A DNA stretch of 27,094 bases, from positions 1 through 27,094 of IMG/VR virus record IMGVR_UViG_3300006754_003350. One strand, written 5' to 3'. Of this stretch, positions 6,959 through 15,784 are shown piece after piece. The position numbers and the translations under genes are program-made. Below the pieces are notes generated by a model. That model searched no databases, was not told the origin of the DNA, and saw only the letters and a list, made by a program, of their open reading frames with translations. How positions within the stretch are numbered: position 1 is the first letter of the stretch; each line of letters starts with the position of its first letter. This DNA is from a virus.

Positions 6959-7714
6959 TTAAGAATTGTTAAGAATAGTGAACCATTCGTGCATAGCGTC
7001 CTCACGGATGCCGCCCAACTCGCCTGCAGGCTTGCAGAGATACCGGCTATGTCCTTCAAACATTGAGATGCGTCGAACGGGTTGACCCTTGCGTGCTGGG
7101 TCGACGTTGGTGCAATACGCTACAGCAGTGAAGAACTGTGGAACTGCGTTGACTGTGCTCTTGCCCTGAAGCTGGAGTCGGATGCGTAGTGGCTCACTCT
7201 CTTGTCCGCCCTCTTCATTGGTCAAGCATGTACACACCACGTTGTACGGAATGCTGCGGAGCCATCGCATGAACTTGCGCATACGCTCCCCAAGTAATCC
7301 CCACTCCTGAAGTTGCATCAACTCTCGCTGATCCGCTGGCTTCTTGGCTAGGATCTCATCCTTAAGCAAGGCTTGGATCTCTGTGAGTCCATCGAATGCG
7401 ACCACTGTGACGCCCATGTCTTTCAACTGGGTGCCTGCGCACATCTTCATGGCTTGACGTAATTCGTCAGCGTTGCTCACGTAGTTACGCACGTTTCCTT
7501 CTGAATCCTCGAACTCCGGAAGGAGCACATTAGGGTTGGCCGCTTTGGCGCTAACCACACCGTTGGCCTCTGTTAGGATTAAGAAAACCAGTTCCTTATC
7601 CTGACTGGGGTCAACAGCCTGAGCAGCCCGGTATGTCTTGCCCGCACCTGATGGTCCGTGCATTAGAATGAGCGACTTGGTGTTTTTGATTTCGCTTGCG
7701 CGTCTTAGTTTCAT
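6959..7714 (-). CDS. Sak4-like P-loop ATPase, recombination
   Basis: The 251-aa protein has an N-terminal Walker A motif GPSGAGKT (20-27) and a Walker B stretch GVTVVAFDGLTE (101-112, Asp108), followed by QEWGLLGERMRKFMRWLR and a conserved CTCLTNEEGG loop. This is the compact RecA-like fold of phage Sak4 proteins, which anneal or pair single strands with the help of the phage SSB. Its neighbours fit: exonuclease upstream, SSB-like protein downstream. ATG 7714 has AGGAGG 4 nt away and its own promoter. A packaging or other AAA ATPase is a less likely reading, since there is no large-terminase nuclease domain. Confidence 0.85.
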   Translation of the reverse strand: MKLRRASEIKNTKSLILMHGPSGAGKTYRAAQAVDPSQDKELVFLILTEANGVVSAKAANPNVLLPEFEDSEGNVRNYVSNADELRQAMKMCAGTQLKDMGVTVVAFDGLTEIQALLKDEILAKKPADQRELMQLQEWGLLGERMRKFMRWLRSIPYNVVCTCLTNEEGGQESEPLRIRLQLQGKSTVNAVPQFFTAVAYCTNVDPARKGQPVRRISMFEGHSRYLCKPAGELGGIREDAMHEWFTILNNS

Positions 7715-7737
7715 ATTACCTCCTGTTTGGTATTCTA

Positions 7738-7766
7738 TTTATAGCCCTGGGGCTGATGTTTGTCTA
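7738..7766 (-). promoter_or_regulatory. Promoter for the Sak4-like gene with an inverted repeat in its spacer
   Basis: TAGACA (7766-7761), a 17-nt spacer and TATAAA (7743-7738), 23 nt before ATG 7714. AGCCC and GGGCT flank a 2-nt centre in the spacer, up to the edge of the -10 box, and could be an operator. Confidence 0.75.
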
Positions 7767-7776
7767 CAAAAAGTTT

Positions 7777-9093
7777 TTATTTCTTCCAGGACTGTACGCC
7801 CTTTCGCTTGTAGCCCTGGAAATTGTCGTGTGCGTCGGACGAGCATAGACCCTTATATGAACAGTACCCTCCTCCGCCCATGCACACCGGCATACGGGGT
7901 GCAGCGATGTCGAGATCCTCCACGCATTCAGCCTCTGCCACCATGCGCCTGCGTCCCGCCAACTGTGCTGCGAACGCGTAGAACTCCGCCTGATTACGCT
8001 TTAACTCAACTTCAGACGTCCGATCCTGCTCTCGGATGAACAGTTCGCGGTCTACGGTATACATGAGCGTCTCGATGTAATCCTCGTACTCCTCAATGGG
8101 TAGGTCGAGTTCTCGAACCTTGTCCTCGTACACGAATGAAAGAATCTTGGCCTTGGCCTTGGACAGCTTGCCGTTCTTTAGAACCTTTGGCTCGTAGAGT
8201 TTGCCGCTGTACGCTAAGTCAATCTGTAGGTCGCCCTTAAAGGTGGGCTCCATGACTGGCTTGACCAGCTTGAGCGTTCCGTTCTCAAGGTTGTACTTGA
8301 CTAAATTGCTGTATGATGGAATCTGTGGGTCGATCTCCATCTTGCTCAAGTAAGAGCGTGGCGATCCGGATGTCTTGTGTTCTCGAATCATGAGTGATCC
8401 GTTCTTCCTGTGCTGCATTAAAGCGTCCATCTTGCCGATGAAATACCAGGGCATGCCAACGGTCGTCTTGATGGTCAGGGACTCGTCACGGGCCTCTCCA
8501 GGACGCGCAAAGCGGTATCTTCCGTCTTCTTCCACAAGGTGTACTGTAGACTTGAATTGATCTCCCTTTACAGGGTGAACTACGGGCATGGCCAGTTGAA
8601 GCTCGACGCCCACTACCTTGTAGTTCTGATCGGGCTCCAGGCCCCATCTGCGCAGATAACCGCTCAAGACAATTCGTAGAGTCGTAAGATCGTCAGCGTA
8701 CTGCTTTGGGTCCAGCTTGCCTTCCCCGACGAACGCTTCCCAGTCCCGAATCGTGATGGCCAGGAGGTTCTTCCCTTCGCTACACAACTCGCAACCCTTG
8801 CCATCACAGTGTAGGCAGTTCCCGTCCATGTACTTCTCAACCGGGAATGTTGTATCCTCGTATGCGAACCACCTGTGTAGATCCTCCATGATAGCGTGAA
8901 AGGCAGAGCCGAACCGTAATGGGCGAGCATCACCGTCAAACTCAAGCCCGTGAGAGTGTGCGTACAGCCATTGGCGTGGACACATCAACTTCTTTACCTC
9001 ACTCTGCGTGAAAGTAACGCAGTACCCTGACTCTGGTAGGCCAGCGATCTCCTGCACGTCGTATCTCGGAATGTGTATTCTTGGTTCTGTCAT
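7777..9093 (-). CDS. PD-(D/E)XK exonuclease with Cas4/AddB-like cysteines
   Basis: The 438-aa protein carries the RecB/Cas4 nuclease signature: FTQSEVKKLMCPRQW (28-42), GSAFHAIMEDLH (62-73, His66), GKMDAL (Asp223), then REHKTSG with Glu238 and Lys240 as the ExK pair, and QIPSYSN (Gln257). Cys38 together with Cys404, Cys411 and Cys417 near the C-terminus fits the cysteine staple that holds an iron-sulfur cluster in Cas4 and AddB. An extra knuckle CX2CDGKGCX2C (93-104) looks like a DnaJ-type zinc knuckle. It probably degrades DNA ends to make ssDNA for the Sak4-like and SSB-like neighbours. ATG 9093 follows AGGAGG at 7 nt. Confidence 0.9.
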   Translation of the reverse strand: MTEPRIHIPRYDVQEIAGLPESGYCVTFTQSEVKKLMCPRQWLYAHSHGLEFDGDARPLRFGSAFHAIMEDLHRWFAYEDTTFPVEKYMDGNCLHCDGKGCELCSEGKNLLAITIRDWEAFVGEGKLDPKQYADDLTTLRIVLSGYLRRWGLEPDQNYKVVGVELQLAMPVVHPVKGDQFKSTVHLVEEDGRYRFARPGEARDESLTIKTTVGMPWYFIGKMDALMQHRKNGSLMIREHKTSGSPRSYLSKMEIDPQIPSYSNLVKYNLENGTLKLVKPVMEPTFKGDLQIDLAYSGKLYEPKVLKNGKLSKAKAKILSFVYEDKVRELDLPIEEYEDYIETLMYTVDRELFIREQDRTSEVELKRNQAEFYAFAAQLAGRRRMVAEAECVEDLDIAAPRMPVCMGGGGYCSYKGLCSSDAHDNFQGYKRKGVQSWKK

Positions 9094-9149
9094 GTTATTT
9101 CCTCCTAGTTGGCTCCAACCTAGCCAGCAGGTTTCTCCCTGTCAATAAC

Positions 9150-9178
9150 ATTATACCACAAAATAAAAAACCCGTCAC
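9150..9178 (-). promoter_or_regulatory. Extended -10 promoter opening the replication block
   Basis: GTGACG (9178-9173) lies 17 nt before a perfect TATAAT (9155-9150), which is preceded by TGG, an extended -10 motif. The -35 box overlaps the right arm of the terminator stem. The exonuclease ATG is 56 nt downstream. This is the first promoter of the replication region. Confidence 0.75.
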
Positions 9179-9211
9179 AGTGGACGGGCTCAGGCGGACA
9201 GAATCTGTCCG
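9161..9211 (-). terminator. Tandem hairpins and intrinsic terminator ending the structural block
   Basis: Just after the hub stop, CGGACAG and CTGTCCG form a perfect 7-bp hairpin with a 3-nt loop (9211-9195). A second stem, CCCGTC and GACGGG with a 6-nt loop (9188-9171), is followed at once by six T residues (9170-9165) and more T-rich DNA. The second is a textbook intrinsic terminator in the minus direction. Confidence 0.9.
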
Positions 9212-9212
9212 A

Positions 9213-11177
9213 CTACATACCTGGGACCACCGGGAACACTTTCAGTCCTACGATGCACTTCCCGCGCTGGTATCTGATCGTCTCGATTACGGCCCTGGAA
9301 TCCACGAATCCCACCTCTTCGTCCGTTAATTCTATAACGTCACCCAGATTAAGATGGAGCAGAACCCATGGAGCGAAGCAGTATTCCGCTGTATAGAATG
9401 GCCGCGACTTGTGGAACGCGTACCAGCTAAGTAGTGTCTCTGCGTCCAACTCATTGTTTATGTACGGACTCTCAATCACTGGCATCTTCTTGGTTCCAAG
9501 CATAGTCTCGGATCTCTTACAGTAGATGCTCTCTTCTGGTCCGACCTTTGAAAATAGCGTGTGCGTTCCCTTTACGGCATCCAGCTTGTACCTGACAGAG
9601 AACTCGTTGAACGTATCCTCAAGGTCTGACTCCTGAATTGTGGAGACTCTGTCCATAAGAGGATATGTCCCAACTTCAAACTTGCCCCTTGAATCGGATC
9701 TCGCGTCGAACGCGCATAGCTTGTACTTCCCATCGGAGAAGTACGCCGAAATCATCGGGAACGCTGGAAGCAAGGTCGTCTCGATCCACGTTAACGAACC
9801 AGACTGGTCTCCATCTCCAGAGCCGTTAATAATAATGCTTGGGAATACGCTGCCCAGAAGCGGCCTTATCGACTCGACGGATGAATAGTCCAGTATGCTC
9901 CCGCCTGCTGGCGAGTACCTTTCCATGACGTCCTTGATTACGTCTGGAACGCTATGCTTCTCTGTCATCGTTACGGACACGAACGCGCCGTTATTGCTCT
10001 TCCAGTCTATGCGCTTCAACTCGTCGTCGTTTGTGAACTCGACCTCGTCCTCACCCTTGGAGAACAGGTCCTCGTAGCCCGACGGCTCGTCAAACTTCAG
10101 TGACGTGTAAGAGTTCCCTCCATCGTCTATCTCGAACGATACGGTTGTTGGATTGTTGAGCTTAGCCAGCATCTCTCCCTTGGAGTCAAACACTCCACTG
10201 TCCTGGTCAATAGTCAGGCTGTGGCCAGAGCATACCACCCATTCGGACTTGTAGTACACAGCGACGTTGGATATGGTGCTTGTGTATGCTACATGCTCTT
10301 CAGCCTCAGTTCCAAACTGAGCCCGCTCTACCTTCTTCATCTCCTTTGCGCTGCTGCCAAAAGCAGTCGCTGACTCGTACTTCAGTATCTCGTCGTCTAT
10401 TTTGATGAATGCGTTGCCCTTGCTCCATCCAGGAGAGAATGAGTTGTTGCCGCTAAATAGGTGACCTGGAATAACCTCTTTGTCTGCTGGCATCGTTGAC
10501 CTGTTGACCTCAGAAATCACGCCTCTTTGAACTGTCCCTGCGTCAGCATTTGTCCTAATGCACGGTACGCTCGGCCACTCGTTGTATATTAGAGGAACCC
10601 GCTCGCCTATGGATTCCTTTGGAGCGCTCGGGAATCCTTCGCTTGTTACAACGTGGGTAGGGAACTCGCTATCCAGCATTGACCTGGGATCCTTTATTGA
10701 AAGAGTCACCGGCTCACCTGGGTTTCCGAATGACAGGCCCCCGGACATTTGCCCGCGAACAACCACTATCCTGTCCTTGTAGTCCTGCCCATCCATCTGT
10801 ATGCACACTTCACCGAAGCCCGCCAAGAACGCCCCTGAAGACACCATGGAGACCGGATCTATCGAGTCTCTCCTGATAGATACAGACACTTCCCTTGACT
10901 CCGCTTCAGCCCTTCCCATCTCTATAAACCAGCCAATCTCAGGCTCTTCGACAAGCTCTGGAAGGTAGTTGATCTCATCGGAGCCGTCGATGACAGTAAT
11001 AGGATCGGTTGCCATTCTGCGGACAGTGCCGTCTGAGAAATGTAGGTCAAACGTGACCCTGGCCCTGCGTAAAAACAGGTCCTTCTTGATTTCATTGTGC
11101 CAAGATGGCGCAGACGAGCCTATCGACCCCAGCACTGCTAGGTTGTTTAATAGGGTGGCCCCCTTTACTACAGACAT
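9213..11177 (-). CDS. Tail hub / tail-tip protein (Tal-like position)
   Basis: A 654-aa protein whose ATG (11177) directly follows the previous TAA, with GAGGAGG 8 nt upstream, so the two are translationally linked. Features match phage tail-hub proteins: an N-terminal beta domain (RARVTFDLHFSDGTVRR), PLIYNEWPSVPCI, an inserted FIKIDDEILKYES and VERAQFGTEAEEH segment, a middle WIETTLLPAFPMISAYFSDGKYKL, and a C-terminal LLHLNLGDVIELTDEEVGF then AVIETIRYQRGKCIVGLKVFP. That last pattern (GDVxxLTD, then a strand pair) is the hub domain that ends many such proteins. It should close the tail tube and trigger ejection. No lytic enzyme motif was found. It is the last gene of the structural block. Confidence 0.7.
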   Translation of the reverse strand: MSVVKGATLLNNLAVLGSIGSSAPSWHNEIKKDLFLRRARVTFDLHFSDGTVRRMATDPITVIDGSDEINYLPELVEEPEIGWFIEMGRAEAESREVSVSIRRDSIDPVSMVSSGAFLAGFGEVCIQMDGQDYKDRIVVVRGQMSGGLSFGNPGEPVTLSIKDPRSMLDSEFPTHVVTSEGFPSAPKESIGERVPLIYNEWPSVPCIRTNADAGTVQRGVISEVNRSTMPADKEVIPGHLFSGNNSFSPGWSKGNAFIKIDDEILKYESATAFGSSAKEMKKVERAQFGTEAEEHVAYTSTISNVAVYYKSEWVVCSGHSLTIDQDSGVFDSKGEMLAKLNNPTTVSFEIDDGGNSYTSLKFDEPSGYEDLFSKGEDEVEFTNDDELKRIDWKSNNGAFVSVTMTEKHSVPDVIKDVMERYSPAGGSILDYSSVESIRPLLGSVFPSIIINGSGDGDQSGSLTWIETTLLPAFPMISAYFSDGKYKLCAFDARSDSRGKFEVGTYPLMDRVSTIQESDLEDTFNEFSVRYKLDAVKGTHTLFSKVGPEESIYCKRSETMLGTKKMPVIESPYINNELDAETLLSWYAFHKSRPFYTAEYCFAPWVLLHLNLGDVIELTDEEVGFVDSRAVIETIRYQRGKCIVGLKVFPVVPGM

Positions 11178-14100
11178 TTAGACTACCTCCTCGATTGTTA
11201 TCCCAAGGTCTCCAGCAAGTCTCCACTTGCCGTTTGCATCCTGATACCATCCCTCTGATTCAAGGGACAATCCGGACTTGACAACACCGAGTATAGTCAT
11301 TTCAGAAGTGTTCGCCATTAAAAAAGCGAGGGGTTTCTCAGAATACCCACACAGTCCGCGAACCATGGACCTGAATGACTCCCGCTTGCGGTCCACATCT
11401 CCCACGAATCTGCCCGCAACGGATCTCCTTACTGGACCCTTCAGGAATGACCACTCAATTCCAGAGTATGTGCTGATTTCTTCAACCTGGGGGTCGTCGT
11501 TCTCGGAGATGGACCAATCTAACGGCACGTTGCCTGGATTGAATACCGGGCCAGCCACGAGCGTCCCAATCTGGAAATACCCCAGGACTGCATTCTGTGC
11601 AGGAACCCTGACTCTGAAGAACTCGTAAGACTCCACATCCGAATAAACCGATGACATGGAAGACCCGAACACAACAACCCGATCCCCGGCAGAGACTGCA
11701 CCAGGACTTGATACGCTTAGACTGTCGTCAGTAGGGTGACTCAATACCTCGTAAACCTCTCCTGCTGCGGACCCGTCCACCACAACCACCCACCTGCCCT
11801 TGTGCTCACCCTGGGTCATGCCATGGCCGGAGCTAAGTGTGATCCGGTTGCCGGACTTAGCGGACACCGTCATGTCGCCGGTTATGTCTGCCGACAAGTT
11901 GTGTGTTGCTGCTATTGATGAGAAGCCGCTAGATGATGAGTACTCCACGATGGCGGTTCTGAAGTTGGTGTTAAACAGCGCGATTCCGCCGTGAGTTGAA
12001 ACGTGCCCGGATGCCTCGTGAGACATCGCTAGAGACTGCTCTGTCGTGCCAGTCGAGCGCCAAGCTATCCGTGGAGACCTCTCCAGGGCGTTCTCCTTCT
12101 GGAAGTGTGTCCTGGTATTAAGTTCGAAGATGTCGCCCTCGTACGCGCCAGCCCCCCTGAAGTCCACCGATATACCGCTATGGACGTACACAGGGTTTGC
12201 CGACGTTCTCTTGCCGAAGACTTCCATTTCGACGCCATTTAATGACGAAGAGCCCAGCATTGACGGAAGGTTGTCGCCCTGCGCCGTGCCCCACGCTTCT
12301 GCTATGACGCCAAACTCTGAAAGCGCCAGCTTGACCTCTGACCCGAACTCGAATGAGTCCTCTGCATTATTCCCGCCAAGGGGTCCAATAACTCCGTCGA
12401 TGGGAAGAGAACCGTATATTTCCTCACCGTCATCCCCTGCAGCCAGTACGCCGGAAGTCTCCCAGGAGGAATGCTCCCCGACGTCAGATAGGCACCTGTG
12501 CGAGATTCTGCAATTAAGGTCGCCATCAACCGACACTATGATTTGATAGTATTTGCTGTCGTCCACCGTTCCATGTGTGTACGAGTCTACGTATGCTGAA
12601 GTCCCTGTGTCCCACGTCTTGAATACAATTCCGTTGGTAGAATCAACGAACACCCGAAACTTCCATCCGTCAGACGTTACCGCGTTTGTGCCTGCGGCTT
12701 CCGCGTAGTATGACACTGGCGTTTTGCTTGGCTTTACCGTGAAGCCTCCACAGAACCCATTCTTGTATCCGAAGGCATTCCCGAGACCCTCGTGTGAGGT
12801 GAATTTGTATCTTCTTGTGTTTACGGTGCTGGGAAAAATTCTAAGGGATCCATACTGCTGAGCGTCAAGTGTCTCTGCCGCTATGCCAGATGGCGTCCAC
12901 GCCTGACCTGCGCCTGCATTCGTTGAGTAGCTGGTCGGAGCCCCCATCGTTGATGACCAGTAAGCGATGGATAGGGGGTTGAGTGCAGACGAGTCCCTTG
13001 AGTCCAGCCCGTTGGTGATTGGGTGGGTTGTCCACCCGCCAAGAGAGAATTTGGATGCCATTACGCAGTCAGAAGTGCTTGATGGATCTATGTGAGAGAA
13101 GTGGACATCAAGTCTTGCGCCAACTGACAGCATCCTCATGTGAGACATGGAGCAGAACTGCATTCCGGACTGAATCGCCCCACCGTCAGCGAGGGAGGTG
13201 TCTTCGTACTTGTCTCCAATGGTTGTGGCCCTGACGCTGAAGTCTGGGTTGTAGTCGATGAACCCCATCACGGAGGTTTCTTTTGTGGATTTCTTGGAGT
13301 AGAACACTGCCCCAAGGAGAAGACCGTTGTCGTGCCATGCGGCTGCTACGTTCTGTGGCTGCTGGTCTACAGACAGAGTTTCCGCTGCACCCAGACCCAT
13401 TACCGGAACCAGGGCGCTACTACCTACTGACTTGGAAACAGCGAAGAAGTAGTCAGTGCCAGTAATGGTTACCTCGTAGCAATAGGCATAATAGAATGTT
13501 CCGGAGTTGTCGTCCATTCCGACCAAGTCGTGACACGCCTCGTCATTTAACCTTACTGAGGAGGAAACAACCGTTGGACCCGTGTCGACTCCGCCCGGAA
13601 TCGCGCCAGTTCCCTCGATTCTACGGCTCCAGGACCCGCCGTTCGTCACACTTGTGCAGGATATGACGGCCCCCGACTGGTCCAGCCATACGGCCTTGAG
13701 CGTCGATCCGGATGCCGCAAGCCTGAGCGACGTTACTCCAAGAGCGTCCTGACCCGACGTGATGTCAGACGCGATCTTCACAAATGAAGACTCACCCTTG
13801 GTCATCTTGTGTACATTCATCTCGTGAAGTAGCTCTGTTGAGAGGTCATGGTTCTCTCTCCAGTGATGCGAGGTTAGCACGAACAGGTCGCCAGTACCAT
13901 TGGCGGCTATCCCGAACTCAATCACTTGGTCGTACGCATCGTCAACAGCGCCACCCACTGGGAACTCTAGCTGAATCGTGTCCACAAGGGACTCGTCAGA
14001 GTAGACAGCGGACCCCTGTGGCATCTTGTAGACCTTAACCCGCAAGTTCGTTACGTCAGTCGCGTCAGCAACGGCATAGTAAGCCTCTCCGAGCACTCTG

Positions 14101-15725
14101 GAGTAACACGCGTCAACCCTGTCGGCCTCTTTCTCGCCAAAGCAGGAGCGTGATCCCCACGGGAACAGGGTGTGATCGGCGCCAGAGTAGTTGGAGTCTG
14201 AAGAGTTTTTCCAGGAGAACCTGGACTTTCCGACATCGCCAGCAAGTTCGATCCTCGCTGTTGCGTCCAGGGCCGAACTAGGGTTGCCTGACAAGCCAGC
14301 GATAAGCCCGCCTGTGCCTGAAATTAAAGGAGAAGAGCCGAGCCCTAGTCCCTTTTCCGAAGTAGCGGAGTCAACAACTGTTCCCTGGTCCGGGAATATG
14401 AACCTCTGACCAACGGTTCCGTCGTTACTGTCAACAGCGTCCGCCATGGCAAGACCGCCGAAGTCGACGGACTGGATCATCAGGTCGATCTTTGAACCGG
14501 CCATGTGATCGCTTACTCCGTGAAACTTGACGGCCCCATCAGCCTCGTAGTGAAGCCCGATAAGCAGCGATGCGTTGTCGTCAGTTGTGTTTGTGGCCTC
14601 ACCCTGGATGGAGGAGCTTAGAGCCCGCTCGCCGACCCAGATGTTTGACCCGAGAACTCCATCACTATACACTTCCGCGCCATTGGACGGGAGTGCGACG
14701 GCTACCGTGTCTGGGTTTGAGGGGCTGCCTAGTTCCGTATTGGCCAACGCAAGGATGTGCTGCACGTCTATCGACGGATGACTTACTGCGTGGATCGCGG
14801 TCTTGTAGGGTACGCCGTTCGCCCAGGAGCAAATTGCGACAGAGTTCTTCACGACTCCAGGCGATACAACTTCACCGACTGAGTGGATGATTGAAGCGTC
14901 GTGAGGCACGAGCATGTACTCGGTGAACTTAACGTCGTCGGTCGAGTTCTGTGATGAGAAGCTAGGGAAGAACATGGTCTTATTGGGAGTGTAGTCGAAT
15001 CCCAGGGCCAGAATCTGTTGACCTGACGCCGTTACGGATGCGGCGTTTCCACCTGATGCGCTACCCGTGTAGCGGTTGACGTCCCAGTTGGTGCCCCATT
15101 CGATAACACCGTGAACCGAAGTGAACCCGTCAGCCTCGCCCGAGGAAGAGCCGAAAGGGCTGTATCGCTCGATGGTGAGTTCTGTGGCTGAAGACAGGTG
15201 CTCTGCCGCATACATGAGATTAGGGATGGTCGAGCCTGACCCTTGCGTGGTCATGCCCCAACCGGACTGGATTCCGTGCACGGTGCACTTGTTGACGTCT
15301 ACGACACCGGACACAGCATGCGTAGTGGTCACTGCGCCAGAGGCTGATCCTGCAGCGTGAGTCACATTGATCACGTCACGCAGGATGAACCCGTCAGGGC
15401 TATAGGGATTCAGGCACTCGATGATTGTCATGTGCAGCATTGGACGCCTAGCGACAGCGACACCAGACTCCACAACGATTGTTCTTGAACTTCCTGACTT
15501 GGACAGGTCTCCGGTCCCGAAGGGATCGTGCGTAACCTGGAACGCCATGCGGTCAGGGCGCTGAGTGGTCAAGTCCTCGTTAGCAGAGCTAATCATGACC
15601 AGATAGTCCGGTTTCAGATCGTGCGGAAGGACGATCACATGCTGCGTAGAGTATTCATTGTCTGTGGCAAGCTCACCGACTTCATATTCGACGTGCGTCA
15701 CTCTAAAGGTATCCTGAATCGCCAT
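11178..15725 (-). CDS. Very large distal-tail-position protein with LamG-like domain
   Basis: A 1515-aa beta-rich protein placed where distal tail (Dit) proteins lie, between tape measure and hub. Residues 1 to about 440 are paralogous to the N-terminal module of the 575-aa protein. The middle (about 480-950) is a long series of Trp/Tyr-rich strands that could form a beta-propeller, which is a guess. Residues about 985-1140 look like a LamG/concanavalin-type jellyroll (GFCGGFTVKPSK, WKFRVFVDSTNGIVFKTWD), a fold that often binds sugars. The last about 150 residues (YEFFRVRV, LGYFQIGTLVAGPVF, VVKSGLSLESEGWY) resemble the core of small tail-tip proteins. I infer a tail-tip protein that carries a host-binding arm. 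ATG 15725 has GGAGG 9 nt upstream. Confidence 0.7.
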   Translation of the reverse strand: MAIQDTFRVTHVEYEVGELATDNEYSTQHVIVLPHDLKPDYLVMISSANEDLTTQRPDRMAFQVTHDPFGTGDLSKSGSSRTIVVESGVAVARRPMLHMTIIECLNPYSPDGFILRDVINVTHAAGSASGAVTTTHAVSGVVDVNKCTVHGIQSGWGMTTQGSGSTIPNLMYAAEHLSSATELTIERYSPFGSSSGEADGFTSVHGVIEWGTNWDVNRYTGSASGGNAASVTASGQQILALGFDYTPNKTMFFPSFSSQNSTDDVKFTEYMLVPHDASIIHSVGEVVSPGVVKNSVAICSWANGVPYKTAIHAVSHPSIDVQHILALANTELGSPSNPDTVAVALPSNGAEVYSDGVLGSNIWVGERALSSSIQGEATNTTDDNASLLIGLHYEADGAVKFHGVSDHMAGSKIDLMIQSVDFGGLAMADAVDSNDGTVGQRFIFPDQGTVVDSATSEKGLGLGSSPLISGTGGLIAGLSGNPSSALDATARIELAGDVGKSRFSWKNSSDSNYSGADHTLFPWGSRSCFGEKEADRVDACYSRVLGEAYYAVADATDVTNLRVKVYKMPQGSAVYSDESLVDTIQLEFPVGGAVDDAYDQVIEFGIAANGTGDLFVLTSHHWRENHDLSTELLHEMNVHKMTKGESSFVKIASDITSGQDALGVTSLRLAASGSTLKAVWLDQSGAVISCTSVTNGGSWSRRIEGTGAIPGGVDTGPTVVSSSVRLNDEACHDLVGMDDNSGTFYYAYCYEVTITGTDYFFAVSKSVGSSALVPVMGLGAAETLSVDQQPQNVAAAWHDNGLLLGAVFYSKKSTKETSVMGFIDYNPDFSVRATTIGDKYEDTSLADGGAIQSGMQFCSMSHMRMLSVGARLDVHFSHIDPSSTSDCVMASKFSLGGWTTHPITNGLDSRDSSALNPLSIAYWSSTMGAPTSYSTNAGAGQAWTPSGIAAETLDAQQYGSLRIFPSTVNTRRYKFTSHEGLGNAFGYKNGFCGGFTVKPSKTPVSYYAEAAGTNAVTSDGWKFRVFVDSTNGIVFKTWDTGTSAYVDSYTHGTVDDSKYYQIIVSVDGDLNCRISHRCLSDVGEHSSWETSGVLAAGDDGEEIYGSLPIDGVIGPLGGNNAEDSFEFGSEVKLALSEFGVIAEAWGTAQGDNLPSMLGSSSLNGVEMEVFGKRTSANPVYVHSGISVDFRGAGAYEGDIFELNTRTHFQKENALERSPRIAWRSTGTTEQSLAMSHEASGHVSTHGGIALFNTNFRTAIVEYSSSSGFSSIAATHNLSADITGDMTVSAKSGNRITLSSGHGMTQGEHKGRWVVVVDGSAAGEVYEVLSHPTDDSLSVSSPGAVSAGDRVVVFGSSMSSVYSDVESYEFFRVRVPAQNAVLGYFQIGTLVAGPVFNPGNVPLDWSISENDDPQVEEISTYSGIEWSFLKGPVRRSVAGRFVGDVDRKRESFRSMVRGLCGYSEKPLAFLMANTSEMTILGVVKSGLSLESEGWYQDANGKWRLAGDLGITIEEVV

Positions 15726-15754
15726 TACTCTCGGCCTCCGTATTTACTGTGATG

Positions 15755-15765
15755 GTTATACCCCT
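15755..15765 (-). promoter_or_regulatory. Late-type element AGGGGTATAAC before the 1515-aa gene
   Basis: The minus strand reads AGGGGTATAAC, 29 nt before ATG 15725 and after the tape measure stop. No -35 consensus is seen at 17 nt. It would serve both the 1515-aa gene and the adjoining hub gene. Confidence 0.6.
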
Positions 15766-15784
15766 GTGGGACGTTTCTAACGAC

